From: Litoditis marina
Taxonomy: Eukaryota > Nematoda > Chromadorea > Rhabditida > Rhabditidae
Assembly (NCBI GenBank): GCA_964036275.1
Contig: OZ038434.1
Location: forward strand, 21,565,879-21,629,878
DNA: 64,000 nt
Reading direction: 5' to 3'
Numbering within the stretch: the first letter of the stretch is position 1; each line of letters opens with the position of its first letter. Position numbers and translations under genes: made by a program. The notes under the pieces were generated by a model. That model did no database searches and had not been told where the DNA came from. It saw only the letters and a program-made list of their open reading frames with translations. Positions 9,890 through 25,020 of this stretch are shown here, in pieces.

Positions 9890-12800
9890 CAACTTGGGGT
9901 GTTTTTGGTTAGCACGGCCACTCAATTATTTCGGGACTTTTTCAACTTATACAAATAAGATGAACATTTTTGAGTTTCTACACATGAGAGGAGTTCAAAA
10001 TACCAAGTTTGAACACTAATTCTCACGTAGGGCAAAAATCGCAACTCCATTCACGTCAATTTGGGGGTGTTTTTGGTTAGCACCGCCACTCAATTATTTC
10101 GGGACTGTTTCAACTTATGCTAATAAGATGATTATTTTTGAGTTTCTACACATGAGGGGAGTTTCAAAAATACCAAGTTTGAATACTAAATCTCACGTAG
10201 GGCGAAAATCGCAACTCCATTCACGTCAACTTGGGGGTGTTTTTGGTTAGCACCGCCACTCAATTATTTCGGGACTGTTTCAACTTATGCTAATAAGATG
10301 AACATTTACGAGTTTCTACACATGAGAGGAGTTCAAAAATACCAAGTTTGAACACTAAATCTCACGTAGGGCGAAAATCGCAACTCCATTCACGTCAACT
10401 TGGGGGTGTTTTTGGTTAGCACCGCCACTCAATTATTTCGGGACTGTTTCAATTTATGCTAATAAAATGCACATTTTTAAGTTTCTACACATGAGAGGAG
10501 TTCAAAATACCAAGTTTGAATACTAAATCTCACGTAGGGCGAAAATCGCAACTCCATTCACGTCAATTTGGGGGTGTTTTTGGTTAGCACCGCCACTCAA
10601 TTATTTCAGGACTGTTTCAACTTATGCTAATAAGATGAACATTTTGAGTTTCTACACATGAGAGGAGTTCAAAAATACCAAGTTTGAACACTAAATCTCA
10701 CATAGGGCAAAAATCGCAACTCCATTCACGTCAATTTGGGGGTGTTTTTGGTTAGCACCGCCACTCAATTATTTCGGGACTGTTTTCAACTTATGCTAAT
10801 AAGATGAACATTTTTGAGTTTCTACACATGAGGGAGTTCAAAAATACCAAGTTTGAATACTAAATCTCACGTAGGGCGAAAATCGCAACTCCATTCACGT
10901 CAACTTGGGGGTGTTTTTGGTTAGCACCGCCACTCAATTATTTCGGGACTGTTTCAACTCATGCTAATAAGATGAACATTTTTGAGTTTCTACACATGAG
11001 GGAGTTCAAAAATACCAAGTTTGAATACTAAATCTCACGTAGGGCGAAAATCGCAACTCCATTCACGTCAACTTGGGGGTGTTTTTGGTTAGCACCGCCA
11101 CTCAATTATTTCGGGACTGTTTCAACTTATACAAATAAGATGAACATTTTTAAGTTTCTACACATGAGAGGAGTTCAAAAATACCAAGTTTGAATACTAA
11201 ATCTCACGTAGGGCGAAAATCGCAACTCCATTCACGTCAATTTAGGGGTGTTTTTGGTTAGCACCGCCACTTAATTATTTCAGGACTGTTCTAACTTATG
11301 CTAATAAGATGCACATTTTTTAAGTTTCTACACATGAGAGGAGTTCAAAAATACCAAGTTTGAATACTAAATCTCACGTAGGGCGAAAATCGCAACTCCA
11401 TTCACGTCAACTTGGGGGTGTTTTTGGTTAGCACGGCCACTCAATTATTTCGGGACTTTTTCAACTTATACGAATAAGATGAACATTTTTGAGTTTCTAC
11501 ACATGAGAGGAGTTCAAAAATACCAAGTTTGAACACTAATTCTCACGTAGGGCAAAAATCGCAACTCCATTCACGTCAATTTGGGGGTGTTTTTGGTTAG
11601 CACCGCCACTCAATTATTTCGGGACTGTTTCAACTTATGCTAATAAGATGATTATTTTGAGTTTCTACACATGAGGGGAGTTCAAAAATACCAAGTTTGA
11701 ATACTAAATCTCACGTAGGGCGAAAATCGCAACTCCATTCACGTCAACTTGGGGGTGTTTTTGGTTAGCACCGCCACTCAATTATTTCGGGACTGTTTCA
11801 ACTTATGCTAATAAGATGAACATTTACGAGTTTCTACACATGAGAGGAGTTCAAAAATACCAAGTTTGAACACTAAATCTCACGTAGGGCGAAAATCGCA
11901 ACTCCATTCACGTCAACTTGGGGGTGTTTTTTGGTTAGCACCGCCACTCAATTATTTCGGGACTGTTTCAATTTATGCTAATAAAATGCACATTTGTAAG
12001 TTTCTACACATGAGAGGAGTTCAAAAATACCAAGTTTGAATACTAAATCTCACGTAGGGCGAAAATCGCAACTCCATTCACGTCAATTTGGGGGTGTTTT
12101 TGGTTAGCACCGCCACTCAATTATTTCAGGACTGTTTCAACTTATGCTAATAAGATGAACATTTTTGAGTTTCTACACATGAGAGGAGTTCAAAAATACC
12201 AAGTTTGAACACTAAATCTCACATAGGGCAAAAATCGCAACTCCATTCACGTCAATTTGGGGGTGTTTTTTGGTTAGCACCGCCACTCAATTATTTCGGG
12301 ACTGTTTCAACTTATGCTAATAAGATGAACATTTTTGAGTTTCTACACATGAGGGGAGTTCAAAAATACCAAGTTTGAATACTAAATCTCACGTAGGGCG
12401 AAAATCGCAACTCCATTCACGTCAACTTGGGGGTGTTTTTGGTTAGCACCGCCACTCAATTATTTCGGACTGTTTCAACTCATGCTAATAAGATGAACAT
12501 TTTTGAGTTTCTACACATGAGGGGAGTTCAAAAATACCAAGTTTGAATACTAAATCTCACGTAGGGCGAAAATCGCAACTCCATTCACGTCAACTTGGGG
12601 GTGTTTTTGGTTAGCACCGCCACTCAATTATTTCGGGACTGTTTCAACTTATACAAATAAGATGAACATTTTTAAGTTTCTACACATGAGAGGAGTTCAA
12701 AAATACCAAGTTTGAATACTAAATCTCACGTAGGGCGAAAATCGCAACTCCATTCACGTCAATTTAGGGGTGTTTTTGGTTAGCACCGCCACTTAATTAT

Positions 12801-12930
12801 TTCAGGACTGTTCTAACTTATGCTAATAAGATGCACATTTTTAAGTTTCTACACATGAGAGGAGTTCAAAAATACCAAGTTTGAATACTAAATCTCACGT
12901 AGGGCGAAAATCGCAACTCCATTCACGTCA
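9890..12930 (+). repeat. Tandem pair of a 9-monomer unit (~1,520 bp)
   Basis: Rare markers repeat at the same offset: CGGGACTTTTTCAAC at 9932 and 11451 (1519), CATTTACGAG at 10303 and 11821 (1518), and GTTCTAAC at 11288 and 12810 (1522). 9 x 169 is 1521, and the small departures are single-base indels. Both copies also carry GATGATTATTTT and the otherwise uncommon CACATAGGGCAAA. Confidence 0.85.
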
Positions 12931-14600
12931 ATTTGGGGGTGTTTTTGGTTAGCACCGCCACTCAATTATTTCAGGACTGTTTCAACTTATGCTAATAAGA
13001 TGAACATTTTTGAGTTTCTACACATGAGAGGAGTTCAAAAATACCAAGTTTGAACACTAAATCTCACGTAGGGCAAAAATCGTAACTCCATTCACGTCAA
13101 TTTGGGGGTGTTTTTGGTTAGCACCGCCACTCAATTATTTCGGGACTGTTTCAACTTATGCTAATAAGATGAACATTTTTTGAGTTTCTACACATGAGGG
13201 GAGTTCAAAAATACCAAGTTTGAATACTAAATCTCACGTAGGGCGAAAATCGCAACTCCATTCACGTCAACTTGGGGTGTTTTGGTTAGCACCGCCACTC
13301 AATTATTTCGGGACTGTTTCAACTCATGCTAATAAGATGAACATTTTTGAGTTTCTACACATGAGGGGAGTTCAAAAATACTAAGTTTGAATACTAAATC
13401 TCACGTAGGGCGAAAATCGCAACTCCATTCACGTCAACTTGGGGGTGTTTTTGGTTAGCACCGCCACTCAATTATTTCGGGACTGTTTCAACTTATACAA
13501 ATAAGATGAACATTTTTAAGTTTCTACACATGAGAGGAGTTCAAAAATACCAAGTTTGAATACTAAATCTCACGTAGGGCGAAAATCGCAACTCCATTCA
13601 CGTCAACTTGGGGGTGTTTTTGGTTAGCACCGCCACTCAATATTTCGGGACTGTTTCAACTCATGCTAATAAGATGAACATTTTTGAGTTTCTACACATG
13701 AGGGGAGTTCAAAAATACCAAGTTTGAATACTAAATCTCACGTAGGGCGAAAATCGCAACTCCATCACGTCAACTTGGGGGTGTTTTTGGTTAGCACCGC
13801 CACTCAATTATTTCGGGACTGTTTCAACTTATACAAATAAGATGAACATTTTTAAGTTTCTACACATGAGAGGAGTTCAAAAAATACCAAGTTTGAATAC
13901 TAAATCTCACGTAGGGCGAAAATCGCAACTCCATTCACGTCAATTTAGGGGTGTTTTTGGTTAGCACCGCCACTTAATTATTTCAGGACTGTTCTAACTT
14001 ATGCTAATAAGATGCACATTTTTAAGTTTCTACACATGAGAGGAGTTCAAAAATACCAAGTTTGAATACTAAATCTCACGTAGGGCGAAAAATCGCAACT
14101 CCATTCACGTCAATTTGGGGGTGTTTTTGGTTAGCACCGCCACTCATTATTTCAGGACTGTTTCAACTTATGCTAATAAGATGAACATTTTTGAGTTTCT
14201 ACACATGAGAGGAGTTCAAAAATACCAAGTTTGAACACTAAATCTCACGTAGGCAAAAATCGTAACTCCATTCACGTCAATTTGGGGTGTTTTTGGTTAG
14301 CACCGCCACTCAATTATTTCGGGACTGTTTCAACTTATGCTAATAAGATGAACATTTTTGAGTTTCTACACATGAGGGGAGTTCAAAAATACCAAGTTTG
14401 AATACTAAATCTCACGTAGGGCGAAAATCGCAACTCCATTCACGTCAACTTGGGGTGTTTTTGGTTAGCACCGCCACTCAATTATTTCGGGACTGTTTCA
14501 ACTCATGCTAATAAGATGAACATTTTTGAGTTTCTACACATGAGGGGAGTTCAAAAATACTAAGTTTGAATACTAAATCTCACGTAGGGCGAAAATCGCA
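12900..14600 (+). repeat. 7-monomer unit (~1,180 bp), second copy partial
   Basis: CGTAACTCC occurs at 13081 and 14261 (1180), ACTAAGTTTG near 13380 and 14559 (1179), and GTTCTAAC at 12810 and 13991 (1181). 7 x 169 is 1183. It continues directly from the 9-monomer block and shares a GTTCTAAC monomer with it, so one unit seems to be a shortened form of the other. Confidence 0.8.
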
Positions 14601-17600
14601 ACTCCATTCACGTCAACTTGGGGGTGTTTTTGGTTAGCACCGCCACTCAATTATTTCGGGACTGTTTTCAACTTATACAAATAAGATGAACATTTTTTAA
14701 GTTTCTACACATGAGAGGAGTTCAAAAATACCAAGTTTGAATACTAAATCTCACGTAGGGCGAAAATCGCAACTCCATTCACGTCAATTTGGGGGTGTTT
14801 TTGGTTAGCACCGCCACTCAATTATTTCGGGACTGTTTCAACTTATGCAAATAAGATGGACATTTTTAAGTTTCTACACAGGAGAGGAGTTCAAAAATAC
14901 CAAGTTTGAACACTAAATCCCACGTAGGGCGAAAATCGCAACTCCATTCACGTCAACTTGGGGGTGCTTTTGGTTAGCACCGCCACTCAATTATTTCGGG
15001 ACTGTTTCAACTTATGCTAATAAGATGAACATTTTTGAGTTTCTACACATGAGAGAAGTTCAAAAATACCAAGTTTGAACACTAAATCCCACGTAGGGCG
15101 AAAATCGCAACTCCATTCACGTCAACTTGGGGGTGTTTTTGGTTAGCACGGCCACTCAATTATTTCGGGACTGTTTCAACTTATGCAAATAAGATGAACA
15201 TTTTAAGTTTCTACACATGAGAGGAGTTCAAAAATACCAAGTTTGAATACTAAATCCCACGTAGGGCGAAAATCGCAACTCCATTCACGTCAACTTGGGG
15301 GTGTTTTTGGTTAGCACGGCCACTCAATTATTTCGGGACTGTTTCAACTTATGCAAATAAGATGAACATTTTTAAGTTTCTACACATGAGAGGAGTTCAA
15401 AAATACCAAGTTTGAATACTAAATCTCACGTAGGGCGAAAATCGCAACTCCATTCACGTCAACTTGGGGGTGTTTTTGGTTAGCACGGCCACTCAATTAT
15501 TTCGGGACTGTTTCAACTTATGCAAATAAGATGAACATTTTTAAGTTTCTACACATGAGAGGAGTTCAAAAATACCAAGTTTGAACACTAAATCCCACGT
15601 AGGGCGAAAATCGCAACTCCATTCACGTCAACTTGGGGGTGTTTTTGGTTAGCACGGCCACTCAATTATTTCGGGACTGTTTCAACTTATACAAATAAGA
15701 TGAATATTTTTAAGTTTCTAAACATGAGAGGAGTTCAAAAATACCAAGTTTGAATACTAAATCTCACGTGGGGCGAAAATCGCAACTCCATTCACGTCAA
15801 CTTGGGGGTGTTTTTGGTTAGCACGGCCACTCAATTATTTCGGGACTGTTTCAACTTATGCAAATAAGATGAACATTTTTAAGTTTCTACACATGAGAGG
15901 AGTTCAAAAATACCAAGTTTGAATACTAAATCTCACGTAGGGCGAAAATCGAAACTCCATTCACGTCAACTTGGGGGTGTTTTTGGTTAGCACCGCCACT
16001 CAATTATTTCGGGACTGTTTCAACTTATGCAAATAAGATGAACATTTTTAAGTTTCTACACATGAGAGGAGTTCAAAAATACAAGTTTGAATACTAAATC
16101 CCACGTAGGGCGAAAAATCGCAACTCCATTCACGTCAACTTGGGGGTGTTTTTGGTTAGCACGGCCACTCAATTATTTCGGGACTGTTTCAACTTATGCA
16201 AATAAGATGAACATTTTTAAGTTTCTACACATGAGAGGAGTTCAAAAATACCAAGTTTGAATACTAAATCTCACGTAGGGCGAAAATCGCAACTCCATTC
16301 ACGTCAACTTGGGGGTGTTTTTGGTTAGCACGGCCACTCAATTATTTCGGGACTGTTTCAACTTATGCAAATAAGATGAACATTTTTAAGTTTCTACACA
16401 TGAGAGGAGTTCAAAATACCAAGTTTGAATACTAAATCTCACGTAGGGCGAAAATCGCAACTCCATTGACGTCAATTTGGGGGTGTTTTTGGTTAGCACC
16501 GCCACTCAATTATTTCAGGACTGTTTCAACTTATGCTAATAAGATGAACATTTTTGAGTTTCTACACATGAGAGGAGTTCAAAATTACAAAGTTTGAACA
16601 CTAAATCTCACGTAGGGCAAAAATCGCAACTCCATTCACGTCAATTTGGGGGGTGTTTTTGGTTAGCACCGCCACTCAATTATTTCGGGACTGTTTCAAC
16701 TTATGCTAATAAGATGAACATTTTTGAGTTTCTACACATGAGAGAAGTTCAAAAATACCAAGTTTGAACACTAAATCCCAAGTAGGGCGAAAATCGCAAC
16801 TCCATTCACGTCAACTTGGGGGTGTTTTTGGTTAGCACGGCCACTCAGTTATTTCGGGACTGTTTCAACTTATACAAATAAGATGAACATTTTTAAGTTT
16901 CTACACATGAGAGGAGTTCAAAAATACCAAGTTTGAATACTAAATCTCACGTAGGGCGAAAATCGCAACTCCATTCACGTCAACTTGGGGGTGTTTTTGA
17001 TTAGCACCGCCACTCAATTATTTCGGGACTGTTTCAACTTATGCAAATAAGATGAACATTTTTAAGTTTCTACACATGAGAGGAGTTCAAAAATACCAAG
17101 TTTGAATACTAAATCCCACGTAGGGCGAAAATCGCAACTCCATTCACGTCAACTTGGGGGGTGTTTTTGGTTAGCACGGCCACTCAATTATTTCGGGACT
17201 GTTTCAACTTATACAAATAAGATGAACATTTTTAAGTTTCTACACATGAGAGGAGTTCAAAAATACCAAGTTTGAATACCAAATCTCACGTAGGGCGAAA
17301 ATCGCAACTCCATTCACGTCAACTTGGGGGTGTTTTTGGTTAGCACGGCCACTCAATTATTTCGGGGACTGTTTCAACTTATGCAAATAAGATGAAAATT
17401 TTTAAGTTTCTACACATGAGAGGAGTTCAAAAATACCAAGTTTGAATACTAAATCTCACGTAGGGCGAAAATCGCAACTCCATTGACGTCAATTTTGGAT
17501 TTGGGGGTGTTTTTGGTTAGCACCGCCACTCAATTATTTCGGGACTGTTTCAACTTATGCTAATAAGATGAACATTTTTAAGTTTCTACGCATGAGAGGA

Positions 17601-20600
17601 GTTCAAAAATACCAAGTTTGAACACTAAATCCCACGTAGGGGGAAAATCGCAACTCCATTCACGTCAACTTGGGGGTGTTTTTGGTTAGCACCGCCACTC
17701 AATTATTTCGGGACTGTTTCAACTTATGCAAATAAGATGAACATTTTTAAGTTTCTACACATGAGAGGAGTTCAAAAATACCAAGTTTGAACACTAAATC
17801 TCACGTAGGGCGAAAATCGCAACTCCATTCACGTCAACTTGGGGGTGTTTTTGGTTAGCACCGCCACTCAATTATTTCGGACTGTTTCAACTTATGCAAA
17901 TAAGATGAACATTTTTAAGTTTCTACACATGAGAGGAGTTCAAAAATACCAAGTTTGAACACTAAATCTCACGTAGGGCAAAAATCGCAACTCCATTCAC
18001 GTCAATTTGGGGGTGTTTTTGGTTAGCACCGCCACTCAATTATTTCGGGACTGTTTCAACTTATGCTAATAAGATGAACATTTTTGAGTTTCTACACATG
18101 AGAGGAGTTCAAAAATACCAAGTTTGAATACTAAATCCCACGTAGGGCGAAAATCGCAACTCCATTCACGTCAACTTGGGGGTGTTTTTGGTTAGCACGG
18201 CCACTCAATTATTTCGGGACTGTTTCAACTTATACAAATAAGATGAACATTTTTAAGTTTCTACACATGAGAGGAGTTCAAAAATACCAAGTTTGAATAC
18301 CAAATCTCACGTAGGGCGAAAATCGCAACTCCATTCACGTCAACTTGGGGGTGTTTTTGGTTAGCACGGCCACTCAATTATTTCGGGACTGTTTCAACTT
18401 ATGCAAATAAGATGAAAATTTTTAAGTTTCTACACATGAGAGGAGTTCAAAAATACCAAGTTTGAATACTAAATCTCACGTAGGGCGAAAATCGCAACTC
18501 CATTGACGTCAATTTGGATTTGGGGGTGTTTTTGGTTAGCACCGCCACTCAATTATTTCGGGACTGTTTCAACTTATGCTAATAGATGAACATTTTTAAG
18601 TTTCTACGCATGAGAGGAGTTCTAAAATACCAAGTTGAACACTAAATCCCACGTAGGGGGAAAATCGCAACTCCATTCACGTCAACTTGGGGGTGTTTTT
18701 GGTTAGCACCGCCACTCAATTATTTCGGGACTGTTTCAACTTATGCAAATAAGATGAACATTTTAAGTTTCTACACATGAGAGGAGTTCAAAAATACCAA
18801 GTTTGAACACTAAATCTCACGTAGGGCAAAAATCGCAACTCCATTCACGTCAATTTGGGGGTGTTTTTTGGTTAGCACCGCCACTCAATTATTTCGGGAC
18901 TGTTTCAACTTATGCTAATAAGATGAACATTTTTGAGTTTCTACACATGAGAGGAGTTCAAAAATACCAAGTTTGAATACTAAATCCCACGTAGGGCGAA
19001 AATCGCAACTCCATTCACGTCAACTTGGGGGTGTTTTTGGTTAGCACGGCCACTCAATTATTTCGGGACTGTTTCAACTTATACAAATAAGATGAACATT
19101 TTTAAGTTTCTACACATGAGAGGAGTTCAAAAATACCAAGTTTGAATACAAATCTCACGTAGGGCGAAAATCGCAACTCCATTCACGTCAACTTGGGGGT
19201 GTTTTTGGTTAGCACGGCCACTCAATTATTTCGGGACTGTTTCAACTTATGCAAATAAGATGAAAATTTTTAAGTTTCTACACATGAGAGGAGTTCAAAA
19301 ATACCAAGTTTGAATACTAAATCTCACGTAGGCGAAAATCGCAACTCCATTGACGTCAATTTGGATTTGGGGGTGTTTTTGGTTAGCACCGCCACTCAAT
19401 TATTTCGGGACTGTTTCAACTTATGCTAATAAGATGAACATTTTTAAGTTTCTACGCATGAGAGGAGTTCTAAAATACCAAGTTTGAACACTAAATCCCA
19501 CGTAGGGGGAAAATCGCAACTCCATTCACGTCAACTTGGGGGTGTTTTTGGTTAGCACCGCCACTCAATTATTTCGGGACTGTTTCAACTTATGCAAATA
19601 AGATGAACATTTTTAAGTTTCTACACATGAGAGGAGTTCAAAAATACCAAAGTTTGAACACTAAATCTCACGTAGGGCGAAAATCGCAACTCCATTCACG
19701 TCAACTTGGGGGTGTTTTTGGTTAGCACCGCCACTCAATATTTCGGGACTGTTTCAACTTATGCAAATAAGATGAACATTTTTAAGTTTCTACACATGAG
19801 AGGAGTTCAAAAATACCAAGTTTGAACACTAAATCTCACGTAGGGCAAAAATCGCAACTCCATTCACGTCAATTTGGGGGTGTTTTTGGTTAGCACCGCC
19901 ACTCAATTACTTCGGGACTGTTTCAACTTATGCTAATAAGATGAACATTTTTGAGTTTCTACACATGAGAGGAGTTCAAAAATACAAGTTTGAATACTAA
20001 AAAATCTCACGTAGGGCGAAAATCGCAACTCCATTCACGTCAACTTGGGGGTGTTTTTGGTTAGCACCGCCACCTAATTATTTCGGGACTGTTTCAACTT
20101 ATGCAAATAAGATGAACATTTTGAAGTTTCTACACATGAGAGGAGTTCAAAAATACCAAGTTTGAATACTAAATCTCACGTAGGGCGAAAATCGCAACTC
20201 CATTCACGTCAACTTGGGGTGTTTTTGGTTAGCACCGCCACTCAATTATTTCGGGACTGTTTCAACTTATGCAAATAAGATGAACATTTTTAAGTTTCTA
20301 CACATGAGAGGAGTTCAAAAATACCAAGTTTGAATACTAAATCTCACGTAGGGCGAAAATCGCAACTCCATTGACGTCAACTTGGGGGTGTTTTTGGTTA
20401 GCACCGCCACTCAATTATTTCGGGACTGTTTCAACTTATGCTAATAAGATGAACATTTTTAAGTTTCTACGCATGAGAGGAGTTCAAAATACCAAGTTTG
20501 AACACTAAATCCCACGTAGGGGGAAAATCGCAACTCCATTCACGTCAACTTGGGGGTGTTTTTGGTTAGCACCGCCACTCAATTATTTCGGGACTGTTTC

Positions 20601-22070
20601 AACTTATGCAAATGAGATGAACATTTTAAGTTTCTACACATGAGAGGAGTTCAAAAATACCAAGTTTGAACACTAAATCTCACGTAGGGCGAAAATCGCA
20701 ACTCCATTCACGTCAACTTGGGGGTGTTTTTGGTTAGCACCGCCACTCAATTATTTCGGGACTGTTTCAACTTATGCAAATAAGATGAACATTTTTAAGT
20801 TTCTACACATGAGAGGAGTTCAAAAATACCAAGTTTGAACACTAAATCTCACGTAGGGCAAAAATCGCAACTCCATTCACGTCAATTTGGGGGTGTTTTT
20901 GGTTAGCACCGCCACTCAATTACTTCGGGACTGTTTCAACTTATGCTAATAAGATGAACATTTTTGAGTTTCTACACATGAGAGGAGTTCAAAAATACCA
21001 AGTTTGAATACTAAATCTCACGTAGGGCGAAAATCGCAACTCCATTCACGTCAACTTGGGGGTGTTTTTGGTTAGCACCGCCACCTAATTATTTCGGGAC
21101 TGTTTCAACTTATGCAAATAAGATGAACATTTTGAAGTTTCTACACATGAGAGGAGTTCAAAAATACCAAGTTTGAATACTAAATCTCACGTAGGGCGAA
21201 AATCGCAACTCCATTCACGTCAACTTGGGGGTGCTTTTGGTTAGCACCGCCACTCAATTATTTCGGGACTGTTTCAACTTATGCAAATAAGATGAACATT
21301 TTTAAGTTTCTACACATGAGAGGAGTTCAAAAATACCAAGTTTGAATACTAAATCTCACGTAGGGCGAAAATCGCAACTCCATTCACGTCAACTTGGGGG
21401 TGTTTTTGGTTAGCACGGCCACTCAATTATTTCGGGACTGTTTCAACTTATACAAATAAGATGAACATTTTTAGGTTTCTACACATGAGAGGAGTTCAAA
21501 AATACCAAGTTTGAATACTAAATCTCACGTAGGGCGAAACTCGCAACTCTATTCACGTCAACTTGTGGGTGTTTTTGGTTAGCACCGCCACTCAATTATT
21601 TCAGGACTGTTTCAACTTATGCTAATAAGATGAACATTTTTGAGTTTCTACACATGAGAGGAGTTCAAAAATACCAAGTTTGAACACTAATTCTCACGTA
21701 GGGCAAAAATCGCAACTCCATTCACGTCAATTTGGGGGTGTTTTGGTTAGCACCGCCACTCAATTATTTCGGGACTGTTTCAACTTATGCTAATAAGATG
21801 ATTATTTTTGAGTTTCTACACATGAGGGGAGTTCAAAAATACCAAGTTTGAATACTAAATCTCACGTAGGGCGAAAATCGCAACTCCATTCACGTCAACT
21901 GGGGGGTGTTTTTGGTTAGCACCGCCACCCATTAATTTGGGGACTGTTTCAACTTATACAAATAAGATGAACATTTTTAAGTTTCTACACATGAGAGGAG
22001 TTCAAAAATACCAAGTTTGAATACTAAATCTCACGTAGGGCGAAAATCGCAACTCCATTGACGTCAATTT

Positions 22071-25020
22071 GGATTTGGGGGTGTTTTTGGTTAGCACCGC
22101 CACTCAATTATTTCGGGACTGTTTCAACTTATGCAAATAAGATGAACATTTTTAAGTTTCTACACATGAGAGGAGTTCAAAAATACCAAGTTTGAACACT
22201 AAATCTCACGTAGGGCAAAAATCGCAACTCCATTCACGTCAATTTGGGGGTGTTTTTGGTTAGCACCGCCACTCAATTATTTCGGGACTGTTTCAACTTA
22301 TGCTAATAAGATGAACATTTTTGAGTTTCTACACATGAGAGAAGTTCAAAAATACCAAGTTTGAACACTAAATCCCACGTAGGGCGAAAATCGCAACTCC
22401 ATTCACGTCAACTTGGGGGTGTTTTTGGTTAGCACGGCCACTCAATTATTTCGGGACTGTTTCAACTTATACAAATAAGATGAACATTTTTAAGTTTCTA
22501 CACATGAGAGGAGTTCAAAAATACCAAGTTTGAATACTAAATCTCACGTAGGGCGAAAATCGCAACTCCATTCACGTCAACTTGGGGGTGTTTTTGATTA
22601 GCACCGCCACTCAATTATTTCGGGACTGTTTCAACTTATGCAAATAAGATGAACATTTTTAAGTTTCTACACATGAGAGGAGTTCAAAAATACCAAGTTT
22701 GAATACTAAATCCCACGTAGGGCGAAAATCGCAACTCCATTCACGTCAACTTGGGGGTGTTTTTGGTTAGCACGGCCACTCAATTATTTCGGGACTGTTT
22801 CAACTTATACAAATAAGATGAACATTTTTAAGTTTCTACACATGAGAGGAGTTCAAAAATACCAAGTTTGAATACCAAATCTCACGTAGGGCGAAAATCG
22901 CAACTCCATTCACGTCAACTTGGGGGTGTTTTTGGTTAGCACGGCCACTCAATTATTTCGGGACTGTTTCAACTTATGCAAATAAGATGAAAATTTTTAA
23001 GTTTCTACACATGAGAGGAGTTCAAAAATACCAAGTTTGAATACTAAATCTCACGTAGGGCGAAAATCGCAACTCCATTGACGTCAATTTGGATTTGGGG
23101 GTGTTTTTGGTTAGCACCGCCACTCAATTATTTCGGGACTGTTTCAACTTATGCTAATAAGATGAACATTTTTAAGTTTCTACGCATGAGAGGAGTTCAA
23201 AAATACCAAGTTTGAACACTAAATCCCACGTAGGGGGAAAATCGCAACTCCATTCACGTCAACTTGGGGGTGTTTTTGGTTAGCACCGCCACTCAATTAT
23301 TTCGGGACTGTTTCAACTTATGCAAATAAGATGAACATTTTTAAGTTTCTACACATGAGAGGAGTTCAAAAATACCAAGTTTGAACACTAAATCTCACGT
23401 AGGGCGAAAATCGCAACTCCATTCACGTCAACTTGGGGGTGTTTTTGGTTAGCACCGCCACTCAATTATTTCGGGACTGTTTCAACTTATGCAAATAAGA
23501 TGAACATTTTTAAGTTTCTACACATGAGAGGAGTTCAAAAATACCAAGTTTGAACACTAAATCTCACGTAGGGCAAAAATCGCAACTCCATTCACGTCAA
23601 TTTGGGGGTGTTTTTGGTTAGCACCGCCACTCAATTATTTCGGGACTGTTTCAACTTATGCTAATAAGATGAACATTTTTGAGTTTCTACACATGAGAGA
23701 AGTTCAAAAATACCAAGTTTGAACACTAAATCCCACGTAGGGCGAAAATCGCAACTCCATTCACGTCAACTTGGGGGTGTTTTTGGTTAGCACGGCCACT
23801 CAATTATTTCGGGACTGTTTCAACTTATACAAATAAGATGAACATTTTTAAGTTTCTACACATGAGAGGAGTTCAAAAATACCAAGTTTGAATACTAAAT
23901 CTCACGTAGGGCGAAAATCGCAACTCCATTCACGTCAACTTGGGGGTGTTTTTGATTAGCACCGCCACTCAATTATTTCGGGACTGTTTCAACTTATGCA
24001 AATAAGATGAACATTTTTAAGTTTCTACACATGAGAGGAGTTCAAAAATACCAAGTTTGAATACTAAATCCCACGTAGGGCGAAAATCGCAACTCCATTC
24101 ACGTCAACTTGGGGGTGTTTTTGGTTAGCACGGCCACTCAATTATTTCGGGACTGTTTCAACTTATACAAATAAGATGAACATTTTTAGGTTTCTACACA
24201 TGAGAGGAGTTCAAAAATACCAAGTTTGAATACCAAATCTCACGTAGGGCGAAAATCGCAACTCCATTCACGTCAACTTGGGGGTGTTTTTGGTTAGCAC
24301 GGCCACTCAATTATTTCGGGACTGTTTCAACTTATGCAAATAAGATGAAAATTTTTAAGTTTCTACACATGAGAGGAGTTCAAAAATACCAAGTTTGAAT
24401 ACTAAATCTCACGTAGGGCGAAAATCGCAACTCCATTGACGTCAATTTGGATTTGGGGGTGTTTTTGGTTAGCACCGCCACTCAATTATTTCGGGACTGT
24501 TTCAACTTATGCTAATAAGATGAACATTTTTAAGTTTCTACGCATGAGAGGAGTTCAAAAATACCAAGTTTGAACACTAAATCCCACGTAGGGGGAAAAT
24601 CGCAACTCCATTCACGTCAACTTGGGGGTGTTTTTGGTTAGCACCGCCACTCAATTATTTCGGGACTGTTTCAACTTATGCAAATAAGATGAACATTTTT
24701 AAGTTTCTACACATGAGAGGAGTTCAAAAATACCAAGTTTGAACACTAAATCTCACGTAGGGCGAAAATCGCAACTCCATTCACGTCAACTTGGGGGTGT
24801 TTTTGGTTAGCACCGCCACTCAATTATTTCGGGACTGTTTCAACTTATGCAAATAAGATGAACATTTTTAAGTTTCTACACATGAGAGGAGTTCAAAAAT
24901 ACCAAGTTTGAACACTAAATCTCACGTAGGGCAAAAATCGCAACTCCATTCACGTCAATTTGGGGGTGTTTTTGGTTAGCACCGCCACTCAATTATTTCG
25001 GGACTGTTTCAACTTATGCT
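22071..25020 (+). repeat. 8-monomer higher-order repeat, 1,358 bp, with a 6-monomer derivative
   Basis: A 6-bp insertion (GGATTT after CAATTT) tags one monomer at 22071, 23091 and 24449. The last two are 1358 bp apart, exactly 8 x 169 + 6, and the GATTAGCACC variant at 22596 and 23954 shows the same 1358 offset. The first two tags are 1020 bp apart, exactly 6 x 169 + 6: that copy lacks the CTACGCATG monomer and the one after it. The same tag recurs at 8203, 17497, 18516 and 19363, so related blocks lie at about 7.2-8.9 and 16.5-20.5 kb. Confidence 0.9.
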
